64,000 nt of DNA from Ramazzottius varieornatus (lineage: Eukaryota > Tardigrada > Eutardigrada > Parachela > Ramazzottiidae): assembly GCA_001949185.1 (NCBI GenBank), contig BDGG01000007.1:1562215-1626214 (forward strand). Direction: 5' to 3'. A program made the translations under genes and the position numbers. This document shows, piece by piece, positions 47,701-58,400 of the stretch. The notes beneath the pieces are model-generated. The model searched no databases. It was given only the letters and a program-made list of their open reading frames with translations, and was not told the origin of the DNA. Every line of letters begins with the position of its first letter. The first letter of the stretch is position 1.

Positions 47701-47800
47701 GAAGCAACGGCGCATCAAGATGTTGTGTCCGCTGGCCAAGAAGACCTACTACAAGCATTACGAGATTGTCCGCAAATGCTCCTGTCTACCCTGTCACTAG
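35756..47800 (+). CDS. slit: Slit axon-guidance ligand, 24 exons, 1563 aa
   Basis: Exons join in phase to 1563 codons: 35756-36081, 37488-37559, 37759-37830, 39745-39816, 41989-42132, 42200-42271, 42352-42729, 42820-42891, 42974-43045, 43150-43221, 43299-43370, 43464-43535, 43735-44097, 44161-44235, 44306-44377, 44450-44596, 44673-44990, 45060-45344, 45416-45579, 45643-46176, 46239-46520, 46588-46998, 47061-47288, 47484-47800. The protein has a signal peptide (IISWLLRWGIGLLLVSP), then four leucine-rich repeat blocks, each with Cys-rich N- and C-caps (CPLACTCNQ, CPDLCRCTQDG, CPAECLCVGT, CPPKCSCSGT). Six EGF repeats, a laminin-G domain, one further EGF and a C-terminal cystine knot ending KCSCLPCH follow. 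Slit is secreted, binds Robo receptors through the second LRR block and repels axons and migrating cells. The start is the first ATG before the hydrophobic signal core. Most LRR exons are exactly 72 nt, one repeat each, all in the same phase. Confidence 0.95.
36082..37487. other. First slit intron
   Basis: A 1.4 kb intron that separates the signal peptide and first LRR N-cap from the first 72-nt LRR exon. I see no coding frame, RNA gene or repeat in it. Confidence 0.6.
39078..39149 (-). tRNA. tRNA-Asp (anticodon GTC)
   Basis: A 72-nt minus-strand gene. The acceptor stem pairs TCCCAGA with TCTGGGA. The D-arm is TAGTATAGTGGTGAGTATC. The anticodon loop is CCTGTCACG, with anticodon GTC. The T-arm is CCGGGTTCGATTCCCGG, a perfect 5-bp stem with the invariant TTCGATTC loop. 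These are the standard features of eukaryotic tRNA-Asp; internal A and B box promoters are intact. It lies antisense within a slit intron and should be transcribed independently by RNA polymerase III. Confidence 0.93.
39265..39290 (-). repeat. 5' half of a tRNA-Asp, truncated copy
   Basis: About 26 bases match the 5' half of the neighbouring tRNA-Asp gene (acceptor strand and D-arm, for example ACCACTACACTATCTGAGAC on the plus strand) with a few differences. It lies about 115 bases beyond the intact gene on the same strand. The anticodon and T-arm are missing, so it is a tRNA-derived fragment and not a gene. Confidence 0.65.
39817..41988. other. Fourth slit intron
   Basis: A 2.2 kb intron between the 72-nt LRR exon at 39745 and the 144-nt exon at 41989. 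The joined protein reads through as continuous LRRs, so no further exon is needed. A donor-like CTTGTAAGT near 40309 follows a frame that does not fit the LRR pattern and I treat it as intron. Nothing else is recognisable. Confidence 0.6.
47321..47427 (+). repeat. Intronic hairpin element, copy C
   Basis: This lies in the last slit intron, sense orientation. The outer stem TGAACATGATCG (47324-47335) pairs with CGATCACGTTCA (47398-47409) with one G-T wobble. The inner core is AAGTGACGCAC against GTGCGCGACTT, slightly mismatched. The loop includes CCAGCC, and TTTGCCGACGTC follows. Confidence 0.7.
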
Positions 47801-48142
47801 CACAGCCTTTGCCTTGCCTAGCCTTCTGGCGTTGTGTACACCAATGTCCCCTAGCATTGTCTTATCTTGGACCAACGTCCAACGACGATACCTGTACTCT
47901 CTTGTGCAAATTCTTCTACGACTCTGTACTCGCAATCTTACTCTCACCTGTCCTTTCTAGATGAATTCTATTCTTTTCCGGTATAGCATGGTGTAAAACT
48001 ACTACAGGCGCATCGTTAAAGCTTTAAGGGAATAAACGAGAAGAGATAAGCCGGTCCAAGTGCACGCTGCCAGTTGCCGATACACACTCCGACTCACGGC
48101 GATGATGTCCATCGGTCTGTGATCCCCAGATAAAGTACACGC

Positions 48143-48267
48143 GCCTGGCCTAAATGTGGGGATGGACAAAAATGTGGGGAACGGAGCGAAAGCGAATGAT
48201 TTAATTGATTGGTCAACCACAGCTGGCCCGTGCCGCTTTCGCTCCGTTCCCTACATTTAGGCCAGGC
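48143..48267. repeat. Foldback repeat 1 (imperfect inverted repeat)
   Basis: The left arm contains GCCTGGCCTAAATGTGGGGA followed by a second ATGTGGGG and GGAACGGAGCGAAAGCG. The right arm is CGCTTTCGCTCCGTTCC then TACATTTAGGCCAGGC. The arms are reverse complements except for an 18-base internal duplication (ATGTGGGG copied) in the left arm. The centre is about 40 bases long. Confidence 0.75.
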
Positions 48268-48319
48268 AAGTGTAGGCCATGCATGATTAAGGCAACGATG
48301 AGCCTGCTGCCTGCAAGTT

Positions 48320-48624
48320 CACTTCCGGTTAAGCGCCGACATCTTCACACGCCTCGCGCTCCATTTTTTGCCAGTATGACCCATCGATATTTTTACATAT
48401 CCGGACTGCTCTCACTGAGATCTCTCGAATGAGGAAAGAAAACGAGTTCTGGACCCCTGACAGGAAAGCCATCGGAAATCTGTCAGGGGTCCAGAACTCG
48501 TTTTCTTTGCTCATTCGAGAGATCTCAATGAGAGCAGCCGGATATGTAAAAATATCGATGGGTCATACTGGCAAAAAATGGAGCGCGAGCGGTGTGAAGA
48601 TGTCGGTGCATACCCGGAAGTATG
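48320..48624. repeat. Foldback repeat 2, ~144 bp arms, near-perfect palindrome
   Basis: The left arm (48320-48463) and right arm (48480-48624) are reverse complements over about 144 bases with only scattered mismatches, around a 16-base centre. Matching words include CCGACATCTTCACAC, CATCGATATTTTTACATAT and GAACTCGTTTTCTTTG-type arms next to the centre. No coding capacity is apparent. It is typical of a foldback or MITE-type element or a very young inverted duplication. Confidence 0.9.
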
Positions 48625-49229
48625 TGACGTAACACTTCTCTTTCTTCATCTGGCAACTTTGGCAGCATGAATGGCCCATTCAACTCTGACTAACCGTGTC
48701 AAGATACATTTTCCTTTATTTCGGACTTTGGCGCAGAGTGCCGGCCTTTAGGAGGCGCAGCCTTCATCCACTCCGTGATTTTGTTCTTCGTTCCTGGAGC
48801 TTTGCACGCGTGGCAGAGTGATGGTGGAAGTCGCACTTAAAGCCAGGCTTGAAGGAATGAGGCTGACTGATGCTGCTATCTACACTGCACCGACATCGGA
48901 CTGGAAACTATTGTTTACGGGGCCCAGAAGCTGTCTAAAGTGAAGCCCACAAACCGTTGCAACAGATGAACGAAAGGGTCAGAAATGCAGCATATACAAT
49001 GCCTGTACATAAAACCAACAAGCAAGCTGATTTGTAAAGCAGTGCTCGACTGCAAAACTAAAACTCCTTATCCACAGTACAGAGCAATGAAACGAAAAGT
49101 GGCCGATTAAACAACAACCAGTAAACAGAGTAAAAAAAAGAAATAAATCATGAACATAGTCTGATGCGGGTTGCACAGCGGCCATCGCACAAGTTTAATA
49201 AAAGAGAAAGATGAGCCTCAAGCAGGCTT

Positions 49230-49477
49230 CTACCGTTGCTGTTGTTGCTGGTTCTGTTGTCCATACATTTGCTGTGCCTGTGGCTGTTGCTGCTGCTGAT
49301 GCATGAACATTTGCTGGCGTTGATCAGGTGGTTGAAACTGAGCAGGTGGGGGCGGAACTGGGCTGGGACCACTCAGGTACTGGACAGCCTGTTGTTGGGA
49401 TGGCGGGTAATACCTTTGCTGAGGCTGCTGAGCTTGCTGCTGCTGCTGCTGCTGTTGCTGCTGCTGTTGCTGCTGCT

Positions 49478-49508
<31 letters not shown>

Positions 49509-52500
49509 AACTTGCTGGCGACGCTGCTGCTGGCTTTGACGGAGATGCATGATAAAGTCCTGCTGCTGTTGAGGCGTCATGGAGGGATAGCGCTGTTGCA
49601 GCTGCTGCAGCACCGCTTGCGGCGTGCGCGCTGGCATCTGACCGTAGGCCGTCGCAGCGCCTGCTGGAGGTTGCACTTGTCCATGAGCCATCTGCGGGTT
49701 CATTGCAGGCATCTGACCACCCTGTTGTTGTTGCTGCTGCTGCTGCTGCTGTAGGGCCAAGTTGCGGTGGGCTTCAACCTGCATCTGCTGCTGTTGTGCA
49801 GTATTGATGGAAGGTCCTTGTGCACTGAGCATGTAGTTGAGCGTGGGATTCTGTTGCTGCTGCACACTCTGACCTTGCATATTCTGTAGAAAGAGACAGC
49901 ATGGTTAAGTTTAATAACGAATGGTGACGTCGGCCAGGGAACGCGACAAGATTGTTCCTCAAGTGGCGCACGCTTCCAGCTACCAACTCGGCACAGATGC
50001 GCCACTTGGGCACAGCATCTTGTCGAGCTGCTTTGCCCAGCGACCAACCGAAGAAGAAAACTGTGTAGAAAAGGTACTGCCTACCGATTGATTTTGACGA
50101 GCGATAATGAGGTTCTGCAGGTTGGAGCGCGCTCCCAGGTGGGCCGCCATGCGTCGATTCTGCTGCTGCTGCTGCTGCAGCGAGTAGGAAGAAGGGGCTG
50201 GACCAAGGGAGGCAGGCATGGCTGCTGCCGCCGCATTATAGGAGGTCGCCATCATGCGAGCTGGAGGCGGCTGTTGCGGCAGATGCATAGCCGGCTGACC
50301 GCCCAGGTGAGCATGTCCAGCCAGCTGCACTTGCTGCGATGCGGGCATAAGGTGAGGAGCTGGACCGGCAGCGCCATTGTACCAACTGATGGGCTGGGGC
50401 AGCGCCTCCGCTGCGCCAGCGTACACTGGGTTACCCGTCGTCATCAGATGGCCAGCTGCCCCTGTAACAGCACCAGCATAACTGATAAGACAGACGGAGG
50501 CTATACAGCATCTATGGGGAAAAGGCCTGTCAAGGCCGTGCTGGGCTCATGCTTGATGGAGAGGACTGTAACTTACCCAGCTGCATGTTGCTGGTGGGAA
50601 AGTGTGAGGTGCCGAGGGCCGCTGGCGACTTGGTCTGGCGCTTCTTGGGCGGGCCAGCAGCTGCCTGGCTAACGGAGGCGCGCTTATTCTTGGCTGGTCG
50701 GGCCGATCGCGGGCTGCGTGGCGAGGCCGTGTCCAGGGATGTGGTTTCGCTGACGGCCGGCTCCGAGTCGCCCAGCAGGCTGGCCGCTTCTTCCTGTTGG
50801 ATGGCCAGCGGGATGGGCGGCGCTTCCATGTAGTAGGCCAGCGCTTTGGCGCCACCATGCGTATGCCACGCCATCAGGTAGCGGTTAACCTCCAGGCTGG
50901 GCACTCTGCGTTCTAAGCGCACCGCCCCAAAGAAGCTCCAGCACAAGGGCTGAATGTTGCGGAAACCTTCCATGATTTCCCAGGGGTTCAGCTGTACCTT
51001 GTGCAAAGCCTGTGTCAAGAGAGCAAGATGAAGAAAAGTCTCGTCGCGAACGCAGGCCACAGTGACACAAGACAAGTCGACAAGGTCTGGTATAAGAAAG
51101 TTACTTGGAGGAGGTGCAGGCGCTTATCGTTGACAGCCCCAAAAGGGACAACCTTGTTGCCCTTGGCGTCGGTGGTGGTACCGTAGGCTTCGACGGTCAA
51201 GACGTCCAGGTTCTTCTTGGCCATGGGCAGGAGGCTGCGAATGTGTAGGATGCCGGCCGTCTTCTTCTCGCCAATGTCTTTGCGCAGCCGCTTAACCAGG
51301 CTGGGATACAGCTTGCGCTCTTCGTTGCCCAAGGTGGCCGAGGCCGAGGTGGAAGCTTTGGCCTCGCCTTGGCCAGCGCTACCCGGGCTAGTCTGCGACA
51401 AGACCAGACTGTCAAAAGCCAGCAAGTTGTGCGTCAAGACCGTCAGCATGTCAAAGACCAGGTCAAAGACTGGTGGCGTCGAGTGGGCCGGATCGACACA
51501 GCCGGATATGATCAGTTGGCCCAGCAAGACAGCCCACTCCAGGGCTAAATGACTGCGCTTCTGGATACAGTCAAAGAGGGAGCCGACGACGCTGAGGCGC
51601 AAGGAGATGGCTTGGCAGAGGGTGGCGCGCGAACGCTCCTCGGCAGTGGGCGCCACCGCCGCCCGTACCTCTTCCTCGACCAAGCGCAACAGCTGGCCAT
51701 GGATGGCGCGCAGCACGTTCTCCTTCAGCGCCCAGCTCTCCGGGTTGCCCTGCTGCTTGGCGCCTTGGGCTGCCTTACCCACTTCCGGCACTTCGCCCAT
51801 GCAGGTGGACATCAGGCTGATAAAGGGCGGACAGGCCAACAGTAGCGAACTACAAGTGAGGGCTTAGTCTTATTTATCAGGCGCCTTTGCTCACATATGA
51901 TGAGGGTTCAGGCCAACGTACCTCTGTGCCATCTTGTCGCGTTCTTTGGGTCGAAAGGACAGTGGGTGCTTGTCAATGACAGCCATAATGTGCTTGAGGA
52001 CCTTGTGCTGCACCGGCACATGCAGCTTGGCCACCAAGGCCGCAATGTACCAGGTGTGCTGCCCACTGTCCACTTCGTAACGCAGTATAGACTGGGCTTT
52101 GCCCTTCTTGACATGGCCCAGATGGTGGGCCGGCTGGCCGCTGGCGCTGTCCCCGCCGCCGCTCTTGAGCTGGAAGGCCTCAATGACGGCGCGGCCGAAC
52201 GTCTCCACCATCGTGTTGTGTTCCGCCGTCCGAGCCTACAGACATAAAAAGACCCCCTCTCTTATACAGCCGCTTCATAACCAAGAGAAGAGCACTGTGC
52301 CTTCTTACGGCAGTCTCTTGGGGGGAAGGATTGGGGCCAGTGGCGCTCTGACCGGTGATGGGTGGCTCCAGCATGAGCTGCAGCTCGACCCAGCAGATGC
52401 GAATGTTCCACTGGTCCAGACTATGAAGGATACGGTGCATAATGTACATGGGATTGTCGGGCCGCTCTTCGGCAAAGGTGGCCGCCGCTTGGGGCGGGTA

Positions 52501-55500
52501 ACAGATGAGGTGGACCAGGTGGCGCGTCTGCTGCACCACCATGATGGGATCCAGTAGGAGGTCCAAGGAAAAGAGGTTCTCCAACTCTTTCAGCACCAGC
52601 TCGCGTGCCACTTCCTCCTGGCAGATTTCCCGCAGCGCCATCCGGGCAAAGTCAGCCAGTCCGGCAATGTCGTACCTACAAAATAATAACGTTAACTTGA
52701 GCGGTCTTTTCTGCCTACAGCGCTGTCCACCAAACTCTGCCTGACCCGATAGGTTGCTGGACGGAAGGGCACAATGGCACCTCGTCACCGTCCAGGGCTT
52801 CGCGCTTGACACTGGCGCTACTTCCCTGTCCATTCTTGAGGGACTGTCCGCCGGCCGATTCACTGAGGACCAGCATGGCTTTGAGGACAGCCAGCAGTGG
52901 CGCCACCCCCAGGTCGCGCCTGGCCGATGCCAGTAGGGCCCGATCCCAGGGGTACTTGAGGTAAAAGACGGGCATGGCGCCCTGCCCTTCTTCCGGTGGG
53001 CCATGCCAGCCCCGCAGCAGCCGCAACATGATGTGGGCCACCAGCCGCCCGCCATTCTCGTCGCCGGTGGCGTGGCGACTGGCCGCCATCAGCGTCACGA
53101 TGGCCACATAGCCGATAAAGTCTTCCAGCCGGATGCAGTGGCGCGCCACCAGGATGCAGCAAAAGATGGCCAGCCGCTCTTGCACACACTTGTCGCCTAA
53201 ATAGCCCTAAAAATTCCACCTGCCGTTATCCAAGCCATAAAAGCATCCTCTAAGTTGTCATTGGGGTGCTATAAAAGGATGGGACAAGCTAAAGGCTGAC
53301 CTTGACCACTTCCAGCAGGTCGGAATAAGGGATGGTCTTGTTGAAGGTGAACTGCAAGCAGAGGGCCTGGAAGGCGGCCAGCCATTCGGCAGTGAGGCCG
53401 ATACAGCTGGCCGTCATTTCGGCACACAAATGGGCCATCTCGTTGAGGCGATCGGCCTCGTCAAGGCTGCCCTGGCTGCGACAGACGGCAATCAGCGTGT
53501 TGACGACAAAGCTGTGCTGCCCCAGCGGTTCGCCCAGCCGCTTGATGGTGTCGGCGCCGGGCCGGCGGCTGAGGTCTTGCAGGTACTCGCTCATAAAGGC
53601 GGCATCCCACGTTTCGCCTTTGGTGGCCGGCTTGGTCTTCTTCATGATGATGGAGCTGATGCTGCGGCTGGCTGTATGAAAGTCCGTGTAACGCGACTGT
53701 AGCATGCTGCAACACTGCAAAAGCACACACCGACACCCCCTCAAAAGTCGCCCATCACCAGCAGACCAAACACAGAGCAGAGCCTTCAACACGCTACCTG
53801 GTACAAGTCGTACATGCAGGCCAGAACGCAGCGTTCCGTCGAGCTGCACTGACCCACCATGAAGCCGGAATTGGCCACAATCAGCCGTAAAGCGTCAAAG
53901 GCCACGGCCGTTCGTTCCGACGACAAGACCTGTCAACACAGCGGCAACCATTTTACCTCCACCCCGCTGCTGCTATAAAGCTGGTGCTTGAAAGTCAGCT
54001 CACCAAGCAGTTATGATACTTGCGCAGCAAGCCGACACAGTGGAGGGTGACGGAGGGAAGGATGGCAGCGGCCAGGCCGCCTAGTTGTCGGCTGACCAGA
54101 AGGGCTTCGATACTCTTGACATGGTTCAATATGTCAATGACGCGCTGCAGCAGCTGGCCGACGTCCAGTGCCGCTTCGCTCTGTTCCAGTATGCAGGTCA
54201 CTGTCTCCAGTGCCGGCATGTAATTACTGTTGCCTATCGCGCCGACAACGGTCAAGATTGAGGCTACAGTCAGGTTACGCTGCACTTACCGTTGAGGAGG
54301 GCCTTGAGGGCGTTGTCCAGAGCCGGCATGACTTCATTGTTAATCTGTTGGCGGTCAAAGACGGGCAGTTGCCGGAAGCGATGGCGCAGTTGGGCGCAGG
54401 TTTGGCCTAAAGCCTTGGGCGACTTCAACCTGCTAGCATCACTGACATCGTAGCAGCGCTTCTTGCTCAGCAGCTTCTTCATCTCTTTGGTTAGTCGCCG
54501 CACCTGGTCTTTGGCTTCCTGGCGGGCTCGGCCTACACCGTACAGCAGGATGCTGCGCTGCTTCATCTCGTGGTCCTTCATCTCCTGGTCTTGGCCCTCT
54601 TGCTTGCGTCCGATGGGCAAGTGGAGGAGGAAGGTCCGGTGGGGGTTGAACTTGCCGTGGCTGCTGGGCTGCGAGGTGCTAGCTGCTCCTTCCGACGTCA
54701 TGGAGGAGACGCTGGCTGGCTTCTCATCGTAGCCATCCAGTAAGGACAGGTCGCTGGTCAGGTAGTCCGCTTGAGAAGCGGAATAGCTGCTCGAGATGCC
54801 TTGACTGCAACGTATACACAACAGTAACACACGCCACTGGCTGCCTTCATCCCCACTTGCTGGTTAAGAAATTATACCTGGAGTAGAGTGGTGGCGGTGG
54901 TGGAGGCACCATGTTGGCGTGTGGCTGGGGCCACTGGCGTGAAGGTGGAGGGTAGAGGGGAGCGGCCATGGGCGAGGGCAGCGACGAGGACATGCCACCA
55001 TAGGCCGACATGGAAGGGCCACCTTGCTCAAAGCTGTACAGCGAGGCGCCTGGTGCCACCTTGGGCGACACCGTGCTCGTCATGCCGTAATAGCCACCTG
55101 AAACAGCCCCACACATCCATGCTGCCTTCATTGCTTTTACTCAACCAAAGTGGGCAAGCATTTATTTTGATTCTAGGCGTCGCAGCTTGAGTCGGCCCGT
55201 TTCCACCATAGTAGGCAGCTGTCAAGGTGGTGCCCAGCACGGCCTCGACAGGGTATTTGTCCGGCAGGGGACAAGGGAGGACTCAAGTTGGCACTCTTCT
55301 GGACAAAACAAACCTGGGTTATTGTCGTGGCCCCCGTGTTCCATGAGGTTATGCTGCGGCATCATTGCATGTTGGGGAGGGTTATACTGCGGTGGTGGTG
55401 GCGGTGGTCGTGGAGCAACCGGTGGTTGGGAGATCAAGCCGCTGGCAATCAGTGCGCGAACATACAGATCGTGGGAAAAGAGGTGATGGTTGACCAGTTC

Positions 55501-57633
55501 GGTAAAGAGCAAGAGGATGTTAAGAAAGGGCGGACTATCGGGTGAGGCGTCGAGTCCCTTAATGTGCTGGGCGGCCTCTTGGTCCAGGTAGCGCATCAGG
55601 CAGTCCTGGAACAAGTAGAGGGGCTGGCCTTCCTGCTGGTTGTGCCGCGTCTTCCAGTGGGCGGCCACGTCGCCCTGCAGCCGTTCCAGCAGCAGGCCAA
55701 TGACCATGCCGCGGTGCAGGCCACTACGCCTGGTGCTGACACTCCACTGGCACAGCAGACGGACCAAGGCTTCCACCTCCTGCCGCCAGACCGACAGCGA
55801 CGTCTCGCAGGAGGCATCCGCCGTCGACAGCAGCTCCTTGATGGCCTTGTACAGCTTGTCCAGGTTGTCCTTGCCATCCGACTTGTGAAAGGCGTAGCGG
55901 TCCAACGCTTCCAGTGTTCGCACCAGCAGCCACACATTGTGCATCTTATTCTCTGCAAAAGTTACACACATCCCATTTACTGCGATATCATATCAGGCGA
56001 AAGACGGTCTCATTACCATCAGCTGTAATTTTGGGGTTGGCCCATCTGCCTTCAACAGCCGCCGAGCGCTGACACAGCTCTTCCTCTTTATCCTTCAACT
56101 TTTGCAGGAGGTGAGGATCGTTGGTGGCTAGTGAAGGCGTGAGGGGCATCTCCGACGGCAAGGGTAGTGGGACATCCAAGGGTGAGCCTTCATTGGACCA
56201 GGCCATGCTGTTGCCGTTGCCGGCGCTGTGGCGACTGGCGCTGCTCTCTTCGTTGAGGTTCAGCAACCACAAGCAGGCTGAACTACAGTTGACCACCGCC
56301 AACTGCACGATGCTAATGCAGATGGTAACGGGGACCGAGTGATGGCTACACTCTAGGGCTTCTTCCAGTAACTGTAAAGGGCTCTTGGGGCTCTTTCGAC
56401 CGCAGATGCTGTGCAAGTAGCGGCTGCAGCTGCTGACCAACTTGCGCGTCAGCATCTCCGACTGGAAGATGTCCGCTGTGAATTTCAGCACCGATGGAGC
56501 CACCAACTTGAGCAGGCCGCCGTCGCCCTTCAGCCGAGCCATTTCCATCGTTTCCACCAGCCAACTGCAGACCTACAACCATAACGAACGAGTGGCTAGA
56601 GGATGAGCAAGCCCTCACAGAAGGCTATGGCTGTACCTCGTGGCGATCGATGAGAGCCTCTTCGTACAGATGCTGCAGCAGTCCAAAGCAGTACTTCCAC
56701 TGCTTGCTGCTGCTGTCGTAGTCGGCACTAGCGCCGGAAGTCGCTCCTGTCTGCAGGGCCAAAGCGCCAGCTGCGGCGCCATTATTACTTCCCTCGTTCT
56801 TCTCAGTAGCTGTCAGGCGATAGCAGTCCGACAGCTTCTGCAAGACATCTTTCAGGCATTTCAACAGCGCCATCGTCCATTCCAGCGTTGGATCGTTCAC
56901 CTGGCGCTTCTTAACCTACGAGCAGCAAGGCACTTTGCAAATATAGGGCCTGTACACCAATGAAGAATAACATCAGACCAGACTTCCGTTATACGCAGCT
57001 TGTTAGGCCGCAAGAGCTAGTGCATGGTGCTGTCGACGTCCTGCCTGAAAAGTGTGTAGGGGAAGAGCTCACCTTGACATCGGTCTGCAGTGCAGCATGT
57101 GCTGCCAGCAATTTCATGAACCAGGCAGCTTTGACGTAGGGAACGTTATAGTCATAGCAGGCCAGCACGACTTCTTCCTTCTTGTTGAACAAGGGAATGC
57201 GTTTGGGTAGGGGGTTGGCGGGTCGTGAGACGTGCAACTCTTTGAAGACGGCATCAAAGCTGGCTTTGACGGCGCCATTACTCTTGGCTTGGGCTGCCGG
57301 GAAGAAGTTATCCTTGTTGGTGAAGAGCGTCCGCTTCTTGCTAGAGTCTTGCAGCACATTCAGCTCCTGACGCTTGGTCAGCAGCGAGGCAAAGTAGGCG
57401 CTGACTTGGCCAGCCGGAACGTGACTAGCTGAACTGCGCACACTGCCATACTCGTCCAGGGAAACGGGGGCGTAGATGAAGCCTTGTTTCAGCGTGACAG
57501 CCGACAACTCATCTTCGCGCTGTTTGGTATCTTGCGGATAGACATCCGGCGGTCCAAGACGGGCCTTCTTCAGCGGGCGTTTCCACGTTGTCCCTGTCCA
57601 CGATGTCCCTCCATTGTTATCCAACGACGACAT
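49230..57633 (-). CDS. MED12: Mediator complex subunit 12 (MED12/kohtalo), about 16 exons, ~2300 aa
   Basis: Exons in reading order, about: 57633-57073, 56915-56637, 56572-56017, 55952-55314, 55097-54878, 54804-54290, 54233-54004, 53929-53799, 53714-53301, 53206-52746, 52675-52309, 52235-51922, 51849-51105, 51009-50577, 50461-50085, 49883-49230. The N-terminus has the MED12 signature RPLKKARLGPPDVYPQD then KQREDELSAVTLKQGF. The middle aligns through the LCEWAV-like block (LVRLLCQWSVSTRRSGLHRG), HLCAEMTASCIGLTAEWLAA and NPWEIMEGF followed by PLCWSFFGAVRLERRVPS. The C-terminus is Gln-rich with a ~25-residue uninterrupted polyQ, as in MED12 of other animals. MED12 is part of the CDK8 kinase module that activates CDK8 through its N-terminal segment and regulates Wnt and other pathways. 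Exon edges are approximate to a base or two. Hairpin copy D lies in the last intron. Confidence 0.92.
49430..49510. repeat. CAG/CTG-type polyglutamine tract in MED12
   Basis: Repeating TGCTGC/TGTTGC units on the plus strand encode a run of about 25 glutamines in the MED12 C-terminal exon, broken only by synonymous CAA codons. Shorter Q runs sit at 49725-49750 and 50160-50180. The mixed CAG/CAA composition should limit slippage. Confidence 0.85.
49941..50045 (+). repeat. Intronic hairpin element, copy D (antisense to MED12)
   Basis: This lies in the last MED12 intron but in plus orientation, opposite to the gene. The outer stem is CGACAAGAT (about 49944) with ATCTTGTCG (50017-50025). The inner stem is CAAGTGGCGCA with TGCGCCACTTG, a perfect match. 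The loop starts with CGCTTCCAGC, and a related tail (CTTTGCC) follows. Confidence 0.7.
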
Positions 57634-58400
57634 GATCGGACTGCAGTGACCAGTTGCGCTTCTTAATTCAGCCAGCAAGGACGACGACGACACTGCATAA
57701 AGTCCCTCTGTCCATACCCCCAGGCGACAGCTTCCCCAGTCTTCCGCCAACGACCATCAAGTGCAACCAAAACTACTTCCTGCCACCTGATAGAGGAATC
57801 ATCACGACTCCCCAATCATCCAACCTTCGAAAGAAGTCTAATACGTGACGTTCTGTCACTTCTGTGCTGCGTCCTGAATAACTCCTGACCCAATCAAGTC
57901 TCAGGTCAATCAAGTCAACGCGTTGTCTCCAACTCGCAGTTTAACAATCGCAGTGTCTCGAATAAGCGTACTCTTGCTGCAGATGGTCGATTTGCTCGGC
58001 TTGCTATGCTTTGCCTTCGCAGCACTTTACGGTCGAAATGTCTTCAAGGGTTTGCGAACTATGCCTTCAACGTGTCTTCGCTGCATATTGACTAGAACTA
58101 GCTCAACCAAATACCACACCACCGAACACCGTACCCGCACATCGCTACTTGATTATTCGATTTCCTTTTTTCCGCACGGTAACCGCTGACTGGGCGACAT
58201 ACCGTGAGATTTCACGAATTCCCCGCTTCTCCGTATCTCTTCGATTCATGATTCTTCGAAGTTTTGACACCTGCCGTGACCTGCGAAATCAAAAGCCATC
58301 TTCATCACAAGTTGCTGCCTGGAACATCCCCTCCCATTGTGCGGACAATCACTGTTTGTCGGTTGAGTGGAAACAGCGTGTCGTTCTGTTTCACAGCGCC
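57634..58400. promoter_or_regulatory. Divergent promoter region between MED12 and chromo-barrel gene
   Basis: About 770 bases separate the two divergent start codons. The region has no protein frame of its own that I can assign and should hold both leaders. No TATA box stands out, which fits housekeeping-type bidirectional promoters. Confidence 0.45.

Larger units (their letters stand above)
47801..49229. other. Convergent spacer between slit and MED12 with two foldbacks
   Basis: The 1.4 kb between the two convergent stop codons holds 3' UTRs and two foldback repeats (48143-48267 and 48320-48624). No protein frame outside the foldbacks is recognisable. Confidence 0.6.

Noticed and set aside
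49236-49754. Plus-strand leucine-rich and alanine-rich ORFs
   Set aside because: They are the antisense and shifted readings of the MED12 polyglutamine CAG tract.
55028-55240. An extra MED12 exon between the fourth and fifth exons
   Set aside because: The fourth exon (ending at 55314) joins in phase directly to the exon starting at 55097, and the intervening frame has no good donor.
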